Counted from the stretch's first letter, positions 32,391 to 46,160 are shown. The stretch: DNA of 64,000 bases from Tremella fuciformis (GCA_032768795.1 CP136490.1:434001-498000), one strand, 5' to 3'. The notes: generated by a model from the letters alone, not told the origin. Program-made: numbers and translations.

Positions 32391-34510
32391 CTACGAGCTG
32401 AATGGTGGGGCCGAGCCCTCTCGTCTAGGTGTCTCTTGCCCCTTCACAAACTCATCAAACAAGCCCCCATCTGGGCCCATGCCTCGACCGCTATCCTGAT
32501 AGCCAGGATTATCCAGTGCGTGCTTGACCCATCGTAGATCCTTCGGGTCGGTCTCGTCGTGTGGTGCATACTTGCTCTCTGCACTCGCATCTTCGGGCTC
32601 GGAGGCTTTTGGCACCTTGATCGACGGAGGCTTGTCCTTTTTGGGTAGCTTTCCACGCACCTCGAGACCGCGGCGAAGAGAGCGGCGGCCGCCGAGATGG
32701 AAGAAGATCATCGTGCAAATGGCCAGTACTGGGGAGTAAAAGTACATTCGCCTCCATGCGGCGATGACGTCCCGCAGGTTGAGAAGAAGGAAGGCGGAAG
32801 CGGTGAAGTTGAGATTGGTCTGAACGAGGATCCAGCCGATGAAATCATATGCCCTCTTTGGGAGATGCGGGAAGGGGTATTGAGGAAGGGCGTTTGGGGG
32901 CGAGGTGGGCGTAGAGGATGAGGGCAAGAAGTAAGGTCGGACGAAATGACGAAGCTGGCGGCCAAGCGAGGTGAGAACACCAGCGAGGAGAAAGGCGACT
33001 ATACGTGAGCTAGGATTCCTCAACGAATAAGAGATGCCAACAGTAGTACCCCGGCGCAACCCCATGCTGTATGTCAGCTCGAACCCAAAGATCTGTTCAG
33101 CGCAGCTCACCCAGAATGCGGATGTTAGGAATGTGGCCATGCTCTGCAAAGACCCAGGCTTCTGTCCCTTCTTGACGAGCCTCTTGTAGACACAATCTCT
33201 TAGCCAGACGTTGGTCCGGCAGTTCCAGCTATCGAACAGTACTTTGAAGCTTTCAGCGGTTTCAATGGACAGAATGTCGATGTTCCGCAGACGGTTCCAT
33301 AGGGTCCGTCCGGTCTTGGGATCATACCCATTGAAGCCGATACCCGTGAGGATGCATGCGCCCTGCTTGTCAGTCCGCACACAGAGGTCTTCGAGGGACT
33401 TACCTCAGTCAAGCTCCAAGCCGCATAGTATTTGGTCCGAGCGATGATACCGGCAAACTGGATGAAGCCGAATCTGGTCAACCAGCCCCAGGAGTCCCAA
33501 GCGGGCGAGAGGATACGGGCGTAGCTGCCTCTGTTCTGATATACCGCGTAGACCGCCAAGAAGGCAAGACCCATAGCCAGGTGCAGGTACGCGACCCGTT
33601 TGCGACCATAAGGGATGCGGCGTTTCAGCTTGCCTTGGCGGTCCTCCATGCCCGGTGGGGGTGTGGAGTATATGGTATGCTTGACAAGAGCGTCGTATGT
33701 CGCATAGTCCATAGAGGGGCCGGCCATGACAGAGGGGAAAAAGAAGCTGCCAATGAGCCGTGAAGCTTGCTTGAGAAGGGTCACCGACCAGTATCCGAGA
33801 AAGGCGAGAGGGCTAGGGACGTGCTGCAGCTTGGTAGCCTCTTGACTTGCGTCCAGTTCCTACTGGTCAGCTACGACTCAGAGCTAATCAGCCAGCTGAC
33901 TTCTGCTGTCCTGCGTCCGTCATGGACATTCCAGGCAAACATAGTGAGCTTCATTACGAGCACCATCTGAGCAAAGGTGATATCAAGCCGGTCCGTGTGG
34001 ACTCTGAACACGGTCTCGCGGAGGTGACTGAGATCAATCACTGCCAGCAAGCTGACCGAGCACCGCCTACCTCAGTGTCAAGTGGCCCATTGTGAAGCTG
34101 TCCATCAGCTCCCCGCAAGGCCCAGCTTGCCGAACGCAGAACACCAACAGGAAGACCATCCATGGCATTTGCGGACTTCTCGAAAACGCCACGATGAGAT
34201 ACGTCCCAGCGCAGCTCACAAGCAGCTGCAGTAGTCCTGTGCCCAGTCCTAGCAGCGGGACGAAGAAGAAAAACGAGACGACGAGGGAGAAACAGTGGGC
34301 GAGGTTGGGACGTGTAGGTGGTATGCGGACGAACAGCGAGCCGAGGGGGTAGGAGAGGAGGAAGCAGGTAATCATCTAGAGCGTCAGCATCTCCATCCAT
34401 GACCAATAGGCCCCCTTGAGGCTGGCAAACCACTCTCAGCTTACCTTGATCTGCTCCACTGGCGCGCCCGCCACTGCAGAAACGTGCTCGAAGAGTGGGT
34501 CCCAGAACAT
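32391..34510 (-). CDS. ALE1: MBOAT lysophospholipid acyltransferase (Ale1-like)
   Basis: A multipass ER enzyme that re-acylates lysophospholipids (Lands cycle). The first exon reads MFWDPLFEHVSAVAG. After an intron come hydrophobic helices (ITCFLLSYPLGSLFVRIPP, LVVSFFFFVPLLGLGTGLLQLL). Family blocks follow: FFFPSVMAGPSMDY, YYAAWSLTEGACILTGIGFNG, ETAESFKVLFDSWN. The catalytic histidine of MBOAT enzymes falls at an exon join: FW ends one exon and HGVAPGYY opens the next (about 33050-33110). The C-terminus is a charged cytosolic tail (LPKKDKPPSIKVPK, ending PPFSS) with no classical KKxx. The start lies 278 bases from KAE1 on the opposite strand. Substrate preference among the lysophospholipids is not readable. 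Confidence 0.88.
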
Positions 34511-34788
34511 GGTGTCTAGGGAATGTGCTGTGTCGGGCGGAACAAGAGCTGGACCCGAAGTCTTCGCAGGGCCTTTGGTAGAGGTACTGCTACTTGTGCC
34601 GGCTCTCGCTGCCAATGAGATGAGATTTCAAGAGGTGAGTGATCGACAATGAGGACACAGAGTCAAGAACCAAAATGACGTTTTGGAATGCACGTCCCTC
34701 CACCAAACCTAATTCGAGATTTTCGCTACCAAGTGCCGAGTTCACAAGTCATCTCTACTCTCTGCAGGTCTGATATCGACAAGAAGCC

Positions 34789-36203
<1,415 letters not shown>

Positions 36204-36376
36204 TGATGACATGCATTGTTGTACAATGAAGACGATCCCTGCGTGGGACAACGTCGTATGGAGAACTAAGGCTCCAAGCCAAATGTAAAATGAGAAACGT
36301 CAAACAACCAGATCGTCTTGTATACGTATCAGCGAGGGGTGGGATCATCTATCAGAACCCTATTTCTGCAACATTG

Positions 36377-39300
36377 TCAGCATCCACCCTCCAAATGCTT
36401 GCTTAAAGACGCACTTTTAAATATTACATCGAGACTGGCCAGGCTGACAGGCTTAACCAGATATCCGTCCACGCCGCTGCTGAACGCCTCCCGCTTGTCT
36501 TCGGCAGTAGCCAGACCGGTCAAGGCAAAGATCTTCGAACGAGCCTGCACCACAGGCAAAGGCGGGAGGGTGACTTTGCGAGTACCGGCTAGGCGAGATG
36601 GCGTAGATGGCAAAGGGGCCGTCGGGATTTGACTGCGCTTTTCTTCGATCTTCCGAATGGCTCGGGTGGCTTCATGACCATTGAGGACCGGCATCGAAAT
36701 GTCCATGAGGATGACGTCCCAGTAGTTGGCAGGAGATGACTCGAAGAGCTCGACGCCCGCCTTGCCGTCGTGCGCCTCGGCCCATTCGAACCCCCTCTTC
36801 TTGAGAAAAGCGCCCAGCACTCGCCTATTGATGACATTGTCCTCGACGACCATGACGCGGGCGACACGCGCTCGACGGGGCGCTTCAGGAGGAAGGGTAG
36901 CCGCTTTGAGCATGACCCCTCCATCCGCAAGGGAGATGGTCGATATGCTCGAGTTCGGAGATCCAGGCTGAGGCGAGCCAGTGTCCAACTCTTCGCCAAC
37001 GAGAGCAGCCGAACTGCCTCCGGATCGTCGAGGGGCGTGGTAAGTCAAACCCCGAGGAGCCATTGAGGGCCGGATCTGCTGCTCTTGCTCTTCGGATCGG
37101 CGACGAGTCAGAGGTACTCGGTCTTTCTGGCCCTCTGTGTTGAACCGCTTATGCGAGAGCTCCGATACCGTCGAGTTGGACTCAGCACTAGCACCCGACG
37201 ACCCCCGTGAGATGGTAGGGCGGTCGAGAAGCTCTTCCTGGGCATCGGCCTGAGCGTTGTCTCCGCCAACAGACGAAGCTGGGGGGTTCTCCGTCCCCGG
37301 CGTGGACGAAGCGGAGCTGATGCTGCCGCGATAGCCCCGCCTGCCATCGAGCCACGCCACAGCTTCTTGGACGGCCCGTCGAAAGCCAGCCGGACCGACA
37401 GGCTTGTACACAACCTGGCAGTGACCTCCATTGTTGTTGATCGTCCCGACAAGATCGGCAGCGGTCACAGATCGCTTCGAGAAGAGGAGCAAGATGGGCC
37501 GTTTCTCTGTCGGGTGATCCTGCAGCCACTGGAGATCCTCATTAAGCACCACAATGCTGGCTGTGCTCTCTTCGCTCGTGTCGAACTGCATGGCAGCAGC
37601 GTACGTAGCCAACACATCCAGGCTGAGCGCCTGCCCACGTGATTCGAGGTCGAAACCGATGAACGTGACGGTTCGACCACGTCCTGGGCTGGTGAGGGCG
37701 GACGAGTGTGACGAGGACACCGACCCGGTCTCGTCGTCATCGTCCATGACCTCGACCTCAAAAGAGACGCGAATCTCCGTGCCGACGCCTTCGGACGACC
37801 AGACATCCACTTTGCCGCCGACGCTGTCCGATCGCACGATCGAATTGACGATCGCCAGACCCAAGCCAGTGCCGGTCTGAAGCGGGTTCTCTTGCGAGAA
37901 CGGGTGAAAGAGCTGCTCCTTGAGGAAGTCTTTGCCGATACCTTTGCCAGTATCGATGACCGCCATTTCCACAGGAATATGCCGAGCACCCGGTTCGTGC
38001 GGTAGCTCGCGCAGTGTGACCTGAATGTATCCTTCAGTGGTGAATTTGAGCGAGTTGCCAACGAGGTTCATCAGAACCCGGCGAAGACCGCCTTTCTCGC
38101 ATCGCACGTTCCAGCCCTTCTCCCGGGACGCAATGTCAATGACCGTCTCCACGCGAGACAGCTTCTCGTGCATCGTGTCCCGTTGGGATTTCTGCAGAGA
38201 GCCCGACGCTGAAGGTGGTGGAGGCGCATAGAAAGACCCGATATCAGAGTCACCAAGGAACAGGCGAGCGCGCTGGCCAACCCAACACCCCTCAACCGTT
38301 TGCTCGACCAGCGCTGCGAGGTTGACCCGGCCATGCCTGGTGGCACTGCCGGCACCACTGCCGGTACCACTGAGCTTTGTAAAGTCCAGCACATGGTTGA
38401 CTGTTTCTATAAGCGAGTTGCCGCACATTTGCACAGTTTTGAGGAACGAAATCTGGGTAGAATCGAGTTTCGTGTCTTGCAACAGCTCGGCGGCAGCCAG
38501 AATACCGTGCAGAGGTGTGCGGAGTTCGTGGCTGACGGATGAGATCAAAATACTCTTGGTCTTGTCCGCTAGGACCATGCGACGACGAAGGACCGCCGAG
38601 AGAATGATGACACCGATCGCACGCAAGAACTGCAACTCGTACCCCTCGAGGAACTGCTTGTTCTTGTTGGTCGTGTAGGCACAAATCATTGCAAATGGTT
38701 GTTGGTCGACTCCAAAGACTGGCACCGCCATTCCCCAGCGCAATCCAGCCGGGAACATGGACTGGATCCAAGAGGGAGCGCGTTCTTCGAAGATGCGGCC
38801 ATCCTTATTGTTAAGCAGAAATTCGGACAGTCGTTGGTGTTCTAGGGGACTGAGAGGGCGGGTGGGCACAGGATGCGGTGTGGTGGCCAGAACGGGCAGA
38901 GCGGATACAGAGCCGAAGGCGTCATTTCTTTCCAAGACTGGTGATGTCGCTTCCGCTCCATAGGGATCGGCCCGGTAGATGGTCTTGACACCGGTCGGTG
39001 CGCTAGGATCGTGAACTTCTACCAGCTCGAATTGGCTAAGATCAAGAATGAAGCAGCCGTCCAAATCGATCGTCGAGCAGACCAAATGCGCGGCCCGGGT
39101 GTACACTTGATCCATTTTGGCCGCGGACTCGGAACTGGTCCCCGTAGATTTGGCATCGAGCTCAAGACATTCTCGGGTGAAGTTCTCCATGGACGTCTGG
39201 ATTCTGTCACGGACGCGAAGTTGTAGCTGCAATGAGCACCACTATGGGGATGGAGGAGTGCCTACCTTATCCCGCCAGAGCTCCATCTCTCGCATAGCGA

Positions 39301-41557
39301 TAGCAGCAAATTCCTTGAGAATCAAGCGTGAACGCGGCGTAAACTCAGCTCTAGGCTTGTCGTCGATGATACACAAGCTGCCGAGATTGTAGCCCTCGGT
39401 CGTGCGGAGAGGAGCACCAGCATAGAAGCGGATATGCGGAGGTCCTACAACCTGAGGATTCCGCATAAATCTCCAGTCTTGCTGAGCGTCCAACACCACA
39501 AATGGCTCGTCACTCCTGCAAAATCAGTCATCACCAGATGATCAAGGATCGGCTGACCTGGCGAGCACAGAGTGACTACAAAACGAAGACACTCGTGATG
39601 CCTCGTCACTTCCTAATCCCGATTGCGATTTATGCCATTGAGTGTCTCCGTCTATGAGCGCGATGAGTACGATTTTCGGATTGAATACGAGCTTGGCGAG
39701 GTGTGCTATACGATCGAAGTTGACATCGGAAGATGTGTGTAGGATATTGAAGCGATACAGCGCTTTCCGTCTGGCCGCCTCGCCCGGCGGAAGGGGTGCC
39801 GGCAGCCAGCCGTAATGCTCGTAGATTCCTTGCATGTCGGACGGGTTTACAACCGGCGGGAGCTCCATTGTAGGTACTTCAGCTGGAGAGTCCTCCTCTT
39901 TCACAGGGGCACCACCACGGGCTCCCAGCGTTTGGTTGACATGCGGTGTCCCTTTCTCGGTCGCGGTTTTCGACGAAGATGACGATGAAGTTACATAAGG
40001 CGAGACCGCATTGCCGAAATAGTCCGCTGCTGCTTCGTGCTCGACAGCGCGCTCGACAGGTGCCGATGCTGGAGGAATGCGAGTGTTGACGATGCCACCC
40101 TTGCGCGCCTTGTCTGGCGAAGTGGCGCGTCTATCGAGAGCCGGTTCCTTTCCTTTGCCCCGGTAATGCGGACTCTCGTCGGGGGTACTTACTGGACTAG
40201 CCTTTATCGGAGGAAGGTGATATGGAGGCAGATCTGGATCTCGTCCCCGCCCAGTGAGAGCACTGGACATGCTTCGACTGAGGGGAAACCGGGAAGTGCC
40301 AGGGTCGGAGCTCGCGCTTTCTTTTGCCGTGTGCGCCGAATCACCGCTCATCACAGACGCCAGCGGGTCCAGTAACTCCCTCTCCGGACTGGGAGCACCT
40401 AGAGGCGCAAAGTCGAGGTCCCGGAGGTGCGTAGAAGCCATCCTGACTGTTGCCGCAGCAAGAGAGTAGGACGGAAGCGCCAGGTGATCAGGTCGAACAG
40501 GCGAGGTATCGCCTATCGTTGTAGCTGCCGCAGATGGTCGAGATATGCTTTCCAGCTCGAATGCGCGTTTCCGGGCTGCCATGGCCGCTGACATGGATCC
40601 TTTGCTGGTCGTAGAGACGGAGGATTGCACAAGAGAGCTCGCCGAGGTGGTCGGCGCTGAGCTGACGGTAGTGCCACTCGATCCACCGGAACTGTCTGAG
40701 ATTGTTGAGGGTGGCAGTCGGGGAGCCGCGGTCACAGGCGGATGCGGGACGGTATGAGAGCGTAGCTCTTTGCCCGGCGATGATTTGGCAGAAGGAATGT
40801 TGATAGGCGAATCGGAGGGGACGGGTGGTACAGGCATCTTGTTGGGATCGAACAGACCGAACGCGTATGCTTCGGAGAAGGTGCTCCACCCCATCGGTTC
40901 TGGCGAAGCTGTCTGTCGCCTCGCAGGATCTGTGGTCGATCTTTGCGGACTTTCGATAGGATCACTCAAATGCCCCGCTCTTCCGATCAGATGGGTTCCG
41001 CTGTCTCCGGATCCGCCTCCGAGGTTCATCATGCCCATCGCATCGGTTGTGTCGGCCATTTCTTCCTGGGCGAACTGGGCCAAACATGACTCGTCCGATG
41101 CTGCAATGGCTTGTAGACCTTCTGGTATTGGCGGATCGCCCATGATGGCCGCATCATCCATTTCCGGGCTCGAGATTTCTGCCAAGAGATGCGAGCCGTC
41201 ATCCTCGGTCCTTCCCGGCGCGGTTTTCGGTCTTCCACGGCGCGACGAGCCGCGCCTTAGCGGCCGCAACGATGAAGGTCCTCCTCTAGGCGGGTTGGAG
41301 GCCGAGGAAGCTGAAGGCGAGCGCGACGAAGAGTTGGCCGCCTTGACCTGCTCCGAGACGGTGGGCTCGAGTGGCACCGAGATGGACTGAGGAGATTTGC
41401 CGGTGGAAAAGCCATGACGGGAGCTCGAGGCGGAGAGTGTGATGTGGTGCGAGCTCGGGTCGGTGTGGAGATGGTGCAGGAAGGCGGCCGAGGACGTGGG
41501 GACCCGATTGGGCGTGCTCGAGCCTGAGGCGATGGGCTGATCGGCCTGGTCAGCCAT
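36377..41557 (-). CDS. GAF-domain hybrid sensor histidine kinase
   Basis: A large (about 1,700 residues) cytosolic hybrid histidine kinase feeding a phosphorelay. The first exon encodes about 665 residues, mostly Ser/Pro-rich and disordered, ending in the start of a GAF domain (FNILHTSSDVNFDRIAHLA). The GAF domain continues in the short second exon (RFYAGAPLRTTEGYNLGSLCI). The third exon has a second sensory region (DGCFILDLSQFELVEV ... FAMICAYTT). The kinase core follows with the H-box SSVSHELRTPLHGI, N-box NLVGNSLKF, G1 DTGKGIG, F-box HPFSQ and G2 GTGLGLA. The receiver has acidic VVEDN, phospho-acceptor Asp in ILMDISMPVLNG, Thr in FALTG and Lys in DGYLVKP. All catalytic residues are present. 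No transmembrane segment is seen. The signal sensed is unknown. Confidence 0.93.
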
Positions 41558-42230
41558 GTCGCTAGGGAAGGGCGTGTGGGCCCTTAGGGCCGAGTTGGAA
41601 TGACAATTCGAGGCTGATCACTGTGAAGACTGTACAGAAGCGCCGTGGTGGGCAGGCGTTCGACGGGGTGCAGACGATGCAGGCTGGCCTCGGCTTCGGT
41701 GGTCCAGGCTTGGCGTTTGCAGACTGTTCGAGTGCAATGTCCGCCGTGAATGGTAAGGGTGGAAGTGACGATGGTGTTGTGTGTGACGTCGTGGTCCGCT
41801 TGGTCGGCAGCGTGTCAGACCGAGGCTGACTGTAGCAGAGGGATGCGCTGATGTCCAGCGATGTGTCTGTGTAATGGATACAGTGATATGAAGCAGAACC
41901 AAGGTCGATATCGTGTATGTAACGAGAGAGAGAGTGAAGGTAGAGTCAGGTGGAGTCTAGGCCGAGGCTTTCCATGTTCCCGCCATAACTCGCCCATCGC
42001 AGGCCAAATGCCGGCGGCTGCCGGGGGTATTACCCCTGAAATGATCCCGCTAATCATCACCTGGCTAACCCATTAGTATTCGGGCCCATCCTCCCCTTGT
42101 CCAGGGCACTTCCCTTCAGGGTTTGAATGGGTTCAGTTACGACATGTCGATCTACGGTGGCTGAGTGAATTACCCGACGATGCATCTCTATACCTTCATA
42201 CCTCTATACTTCGTCTTTCACCGGGCAACC
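41558..42230. promoter_or_regulatory. Divergent intergenic region histidine kinase / REX2
   Basis: About 670 bases lie between divergent starts, including pyrimidine/GA-rich tracts (41920-41935). It should contain both promoters. No RNA gene or repeat is seen. Confidence 0.45.
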
Positions 42231-43184
42231 ATGCCATATGTCAAGCCAGTCAAACCAGGAGAGGTGAAGAGGACTGAACCTCTCACATACGACGATGGGC
42301 CCCTCGTATGGGTTCGTCCCCCCTCTCCCTCTCCCTCTCTCTGCTCGACCCCAGCCCAGCCAAGCCCTTTGTCCTGACCTGTACTGATGGTCGTCAGGTG
42401 GACTGCGAGATGACCGGTCTCGACACTCATACAGACCGCCTGCTGGAGATTGCCGTGATCATCACCGACGGGCGACTCCGGCAGGTCGACGAGGGCATCG
42501 AGTTTGTCATCCAGACCAGCAAAGAAGTGCTGGACGCGTAAGCTTTGTACTGCACAGGACAAAGGGAGAGCTGAAAGCTAATGGCAGGATGGGCGAGTGG
42601 TGTACCAACCAGCACGGCAAGTCGGGTCTGACCCAGGCGTGTCTCGACTCGCCGCACACGCACGATGAGGTCGAGAGGCAGGTCCTCGAGTATATCCAGA
42701 AGTGGATTCCGGAACCCGGTGCGGGGCTGTTGGCCGGTAGCAGTGTAGGCGGAGACAAGGCGTGGGTCACATTCCTGTAGATCTCAAGCGCGCTGGCTGA
42801 CGCTCAGCTTCCTGAAAGAGCACATGCCCAGTATCATGAAGCACCTGTCGTACCGCATAGTTGGCGAGTGACTAGTATCTGATTGGGGCGTGGACTGACT
42901 GGCAGACGTGAGCTCTATCAAGGAGCTGTGCAGGCGCTGGTACCCTTCGGTCAGTGAGAAGCATAAGAGCCAACGGACGGGCGAGATCGCCCATCGGTAC
43001 ATTCACATTCTACCAACAAGCAGTCGCGCTCACATACAGCGCCCTTGACGATATACAGTCGAGCATCCGCGAGCTGCAGTTCTACCAGAAACACGTCTTC
43101 ATCCCGCTCGAGCCGGAACGACCGCATGTCAAGGCCGAGGACCAGGCAGATGCGCCTGCGATCAAGCGCAAGACGTGTCTTTAA
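42231..43184 (+). CDS. REX2: Oligoribonuclease (DEDDh 3'-5' exonuclease)
   Basis: This enzyme degrades di- to short oligoribonucleotides and in eukaryotes works mainly in mitochondria. After a short first exon (MPYVKPVKPGEVKRTEP) the ExoI block VDCEMTGLDTHTDRLLEIA carries catalytic Asp and Glu. Later exons give GIEFVIQTSKEVLDA, the long ExoII region starting MGEWCTNQHGKSGLT, and after introns FLKEHMPSIMKHLSYRI and VSSIKELCRRWYP. The ExoIII region has RALDDIQSSIRELQFYQK (conserved His replaced in my partial reading by the H just upstream in AHRALDDI, as expected for DEDDh). It ends in a Lys-rich KRKTCL. A second in-frame ATG lies 51 bases upstream at 42180 and would add a hydrophobic/basic leader. 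Length matches the family. Confidence 0.93.
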
Positions 43185-43282
43185 AGGGACGAGGCGCCTC
43201 AGCGCCCGCCCATGCATGTATGGACAATTGTCATGTTGTCAGATGCGTTGATGCGTTGATGATTTGAGTTCTCGATTGCAGG

Positions 43283-44169
43283 CTAGACAAAGCTCTTGTA
43301 CACGACCACCGCGTCCACATACTCCTCTGCTCCTCCCGGACCAGTTTTCAGCCTGCCGGCTTGCGGGATCAGGCCGACCCGCTGGAAGCCAAGGCTGTCC
43401 CAGAGCCGCAGCGACGCGACGTTGTCTGCACTCAGCACCATCCGACGGGTCAGAAAGGAGCGACAGACTAGCGTAGACGAGGTTGAACACGCTCGCTCGG
43501 TAGCCTAAGCGCGGGGCGTACTCGCAGAACGACTTGGCGAGCGCTACACCTATCTTCTTGCCCCGCTGATTTGGAGGGACGAGGAAGCCGGCGTTCTACC
43601 CTCAGCACACTGTCCCTGCCCCACTAGGAGGTCTGGGCTTACACAGTTCTGCGGAGATCAGCTTGCTTCTCCAGTGCTTGTGAAGAGGCTCACATGACTG
43701 CTCCTTCCTGGATAGTTCGGTTTTCTGCCTAATGAGCCATGCTTCCATCCAGTCCGCAGCTGGCGCACATATAGTATGTGCCTCCGAGGCATTCCTCCCA
43801 GCTCCTCCCAGCAGCCGCTTCGACCAGGCTCTGAGGCCGTTTCGAAGATGAAGACTGGGTGGGACAGAGAACCCCAACAATCGTCACGCCGCTAAAGTAG
43901 TACCCCGTATATGCCTCCAGGTCCATGGGTCCTTCTTGGGGGTACGTCTTGCCCTCTGGGCATTAGCCATCGCCTGCGGCCTCCCGCTAGCCCAGCTAAC
44001 CTGCCAGCTCGGCGTTGAAGATGCCATGCGCGTATTCGACCAGGCCGGGAGGGGCGTCCGTGCCGAATACCGCAAAGGTGTGGAGGGTCTCGCCTGATGG
44101 TAAGGGGTACTCGAAGCTGGGGAGGGAGCCGGTGAACTGCGGACCGGCGATACTGCCGTATGCGGACAT
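43283..44169 (-). CDS. Mpr1-like GNAT N-acetyltransferase
   Basis: A GNAT-fold enzyme resembling yeast Mpr1, which acetylates toxic proline analogues and proline-cycle aldehydes and so lowers oxidative stress. The protein starts MSAYGSIAGPQFTGSLP. It continues PSGETLHTFAVFG, VEYAHGIFNAE, GKTYPQEGPMDLEAYTGYYFSG and LGGTYYIKPNYPGRSSH. The acetyl-CoA-binding region follows: NCNAGFLVPPNQRGKKIGVALA, FCEYAPRLGYRASVFNLVYA, then VASLRLWDSLGFQRVGLIPQAG. These match the Mpr1 blocks I remember in order and spacing. Reading this frame needs an intron inside TYY-IK (starting GTGCGC) and a 6-base exon at 43643-43648. The gene is convergent with REX2. The reaction is inferred from family resemblance. Confidence 0.85.
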
Positions 44170-44512
44170 CTCCAGCTGACAGAGCGATAGGCGATGAGCT
44201 CGTTAGAAGGGAAGATTGACGAGATGATGTTGGAGGTGTTCAATGCCCATCAAGCGGTCTTCTCCGGCTGATCGCTAGTGCCATTCGGAAGCAGCAGAGC
44301 TTCTGCAACTGCATCATGATAGCGGCAGGCTAACAACAATTGGCTCTCTGAGATCGGAGAGGATCTCACTATGGCTGACTGCTTCCACGAGCTTGCCCAA
44401 AGCGGTGACGACCCGGCAGAGGCGAGACATCCCACTTGGACCTCTCACATCTGACGCGACTGACTTGTTTTCTTTCGCCCTGCCTCGCAAAGCAATCTGA
44501 CCATGACGCAGC
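44170..44512. promoter_or_regulatory. Divergent intergenic region Mpr1-like / Cys-rich membrane protein
   Basis: These 343 bases lie between two divergent ATGs. No TATA box or RNA gene is obvious. Confidence 0.4.
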
Positions 44513-45835
44513 CTAATCTCTATAGCATACTCGCAGCCTTGGTGTTCGTGACTGGGGTTGTTGAGAGTAGGATATCGCTGTACGGCCCATGCAGCATCAG
44601 CAACAATCATCTCGACAACGACACCAAAGCGTTCGTGACGGACTGCGACTCCTTCGGCTGTGGGTTATCTTAGGACATGAGGTGGGCAAGGCAAAGAGCT
44701 TATGCCAGTCTGCGCGGCCAACGGGACATGTCTCCCCCGCGGATGCAGGAGAGACGAGTACGTCCTCCAGTCGCTACTCGACACCAGTGCGCCTGTGCCG
44801 CCTCTCTGTCCCGCCGGCCAGTTCTGTCCAGATGACGCGTCGGCGTGTCTGCCGTGGGTCGAGCTGGGCCAGCCGTGCGAGCTCAACCGGGACGGTGAGC
44901 TGACCACTGCTTGTCTTCAGTCACGCTGACTGGGCGGATGAGTGTAGACCCCCGCCAGTTCAAGAGGCGAGTCAAGCTTCGCCGAGGGCTGCCCCAGGGG
45001 CGATCTGTCTTCAGAGCACTTGCATGTCCGTCTCCTGGCGACAGGGCTAGTAGTCAAGCTGACGTTGAGGTGGGAGAACGTGACGCTCGGCGGGGCATGC
45101 TTGATTGAGACCACGGTAGGTTCCTAGCTCGAGTGAGGCTCAAGGGAGACATATCTCGGCTTTGACCCGAGTGGGACTGCAGTCAACACGTCGGTCACCA
45201 GAGACAACTGTCTCGACGGTCAGGCATACTGCGTGGGTGTCGTTGAGGCATCCAGTCCAAGCGTCAATCCTGAGCCCAGGATCTGACCACTGTCGTGTGT
45301 CTCGAGCTCAAAGCGATTGGCGCAAGCTGCTGGGAAGACAGGGAGTGTTCATCCGTACGTTCCTCCTCTAACAGGCAGTGGGGAGCTGATGGAGCGGTAC
45401 ATGTGCCATACCTTTATGAATGGGACAATGCCTACTGGCAAATGCGTCGAGCCGCCAAACTCAGCTGTACACATACCCAAGGCGGTGTATGGAGTATCAG
45501 CCTCAGCCGTCACTATCAGTGAGTCCCAGAGGGGCGATCTCGCTGTGGACTTCTGGTGAAACTTGTTGGGCTGAGCTCAGCGACGGCGATGATTCTTTGG
45601 GGATTGGTCAGGATGCACCGCCAGTCGCAAGCCCGCGAACAGACCATGCTCGAGACCTATCGTCAACAACAGCACAAGTGAGTCTGCCATCAAGCAGACG
45701 CTGACGAGCAGGTATCGTAAAACGATACTGTCACTCCATTCGTTGGCTCTGAGGGAGAAGGAGAACAGCGCGAGTATGTCGAGAGAAGGCAGCTCGGGAA
45801 CCATTCGACTCGTAGACAGGCCCAGGAAGCTATGA
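44513..45835 (+). CDS. Cys-rich single-pass membrane protein, unrecognised
   Basis: This reads as a multi-exon type I surface protein. Exon 1 encodes a signal peptide (MTQPNLYSILAALVFVTGVVES) leading to YGPCSISNN. After an intron come FCAANGTCLPRGCRRDEY, the Cys-rich PLCPAGQFCPDDASACLPWVELGQPCELNRD, and after more introns VTLGGACLIETT, YLGFDPSGTAVNTSVTRDNCLDGQAYC, CLELKAIGASCWEDRECSS and PTGKCVEPP. A membrane segment begins in the exon with MILWGLVRMHRQ, followed by a basic cytosolic tail (YRKTILSLHSLALREKENS) ending IRLVDRPRKL. Many introns are short, and two exon joins in the middle (44930-45170, 45345-45420) are not certain. Similar Cys-rich one-TM proteins are common in Tremellomycetes, but I know no function. 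Its last 40 bases are echoed further downstream (see the repeats). Confidence 0.68.
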
Positions 45836-45840
45836 GCACG
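45796..45840 (+). repeat. Left-edge copy of the tandem-unit junction
   Basis: About 45 bases, running through the stop codon of the Cys-rich membrane protein, match 47745-47790 with only a handful of differences (AACCATNCGACT, GTAGAC, CAGGAAGCT, TGAGCACG). A weaker match occurs at 49177-49220. It marks the left boundary of the first duplicated unit. Confidence 0.75.
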
Positions 45841-46160
45841 AAGACATCATCTTGAGTGGGGAACAAGCCCTGGTAGAACTCCCCAGGGTCACCCCAAGAC
45901 TTCTGGAAAGTGGGGGAAGGAAATGGCTTAGGGTGGCCCGCTGTTGCTTTGAGACGACTTCCTTTCTTCCTTCTTCCATGAAAAGGTAAAACCTTTATTC
46001 GTATGGGCGCTGAAACGAGTTCGCTCAACCAGGGATCGCTGCTCTGCGAGCCGGCGCAGGCAAGGACCTTATAAGCCTCGATATTTCTTGCCCTGAACCC
46101 GACCCACAAATCTCCACATTCCGCCTTGCGTTTCTCGAACGATCCTGATTCCTCCCAGAC
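45841..46160. promoter_or_regulatory. 5' region of orphan gene 1
   Basis: It contains a TATA-like CTTATAAG at 46067-46074, about 90 bases before the ATG. Part of it (45970-46030, around CTTCCATGAAAAGG) resembles the region upstream of the second orphan gene (47870-47935). Confidence 0.5.
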
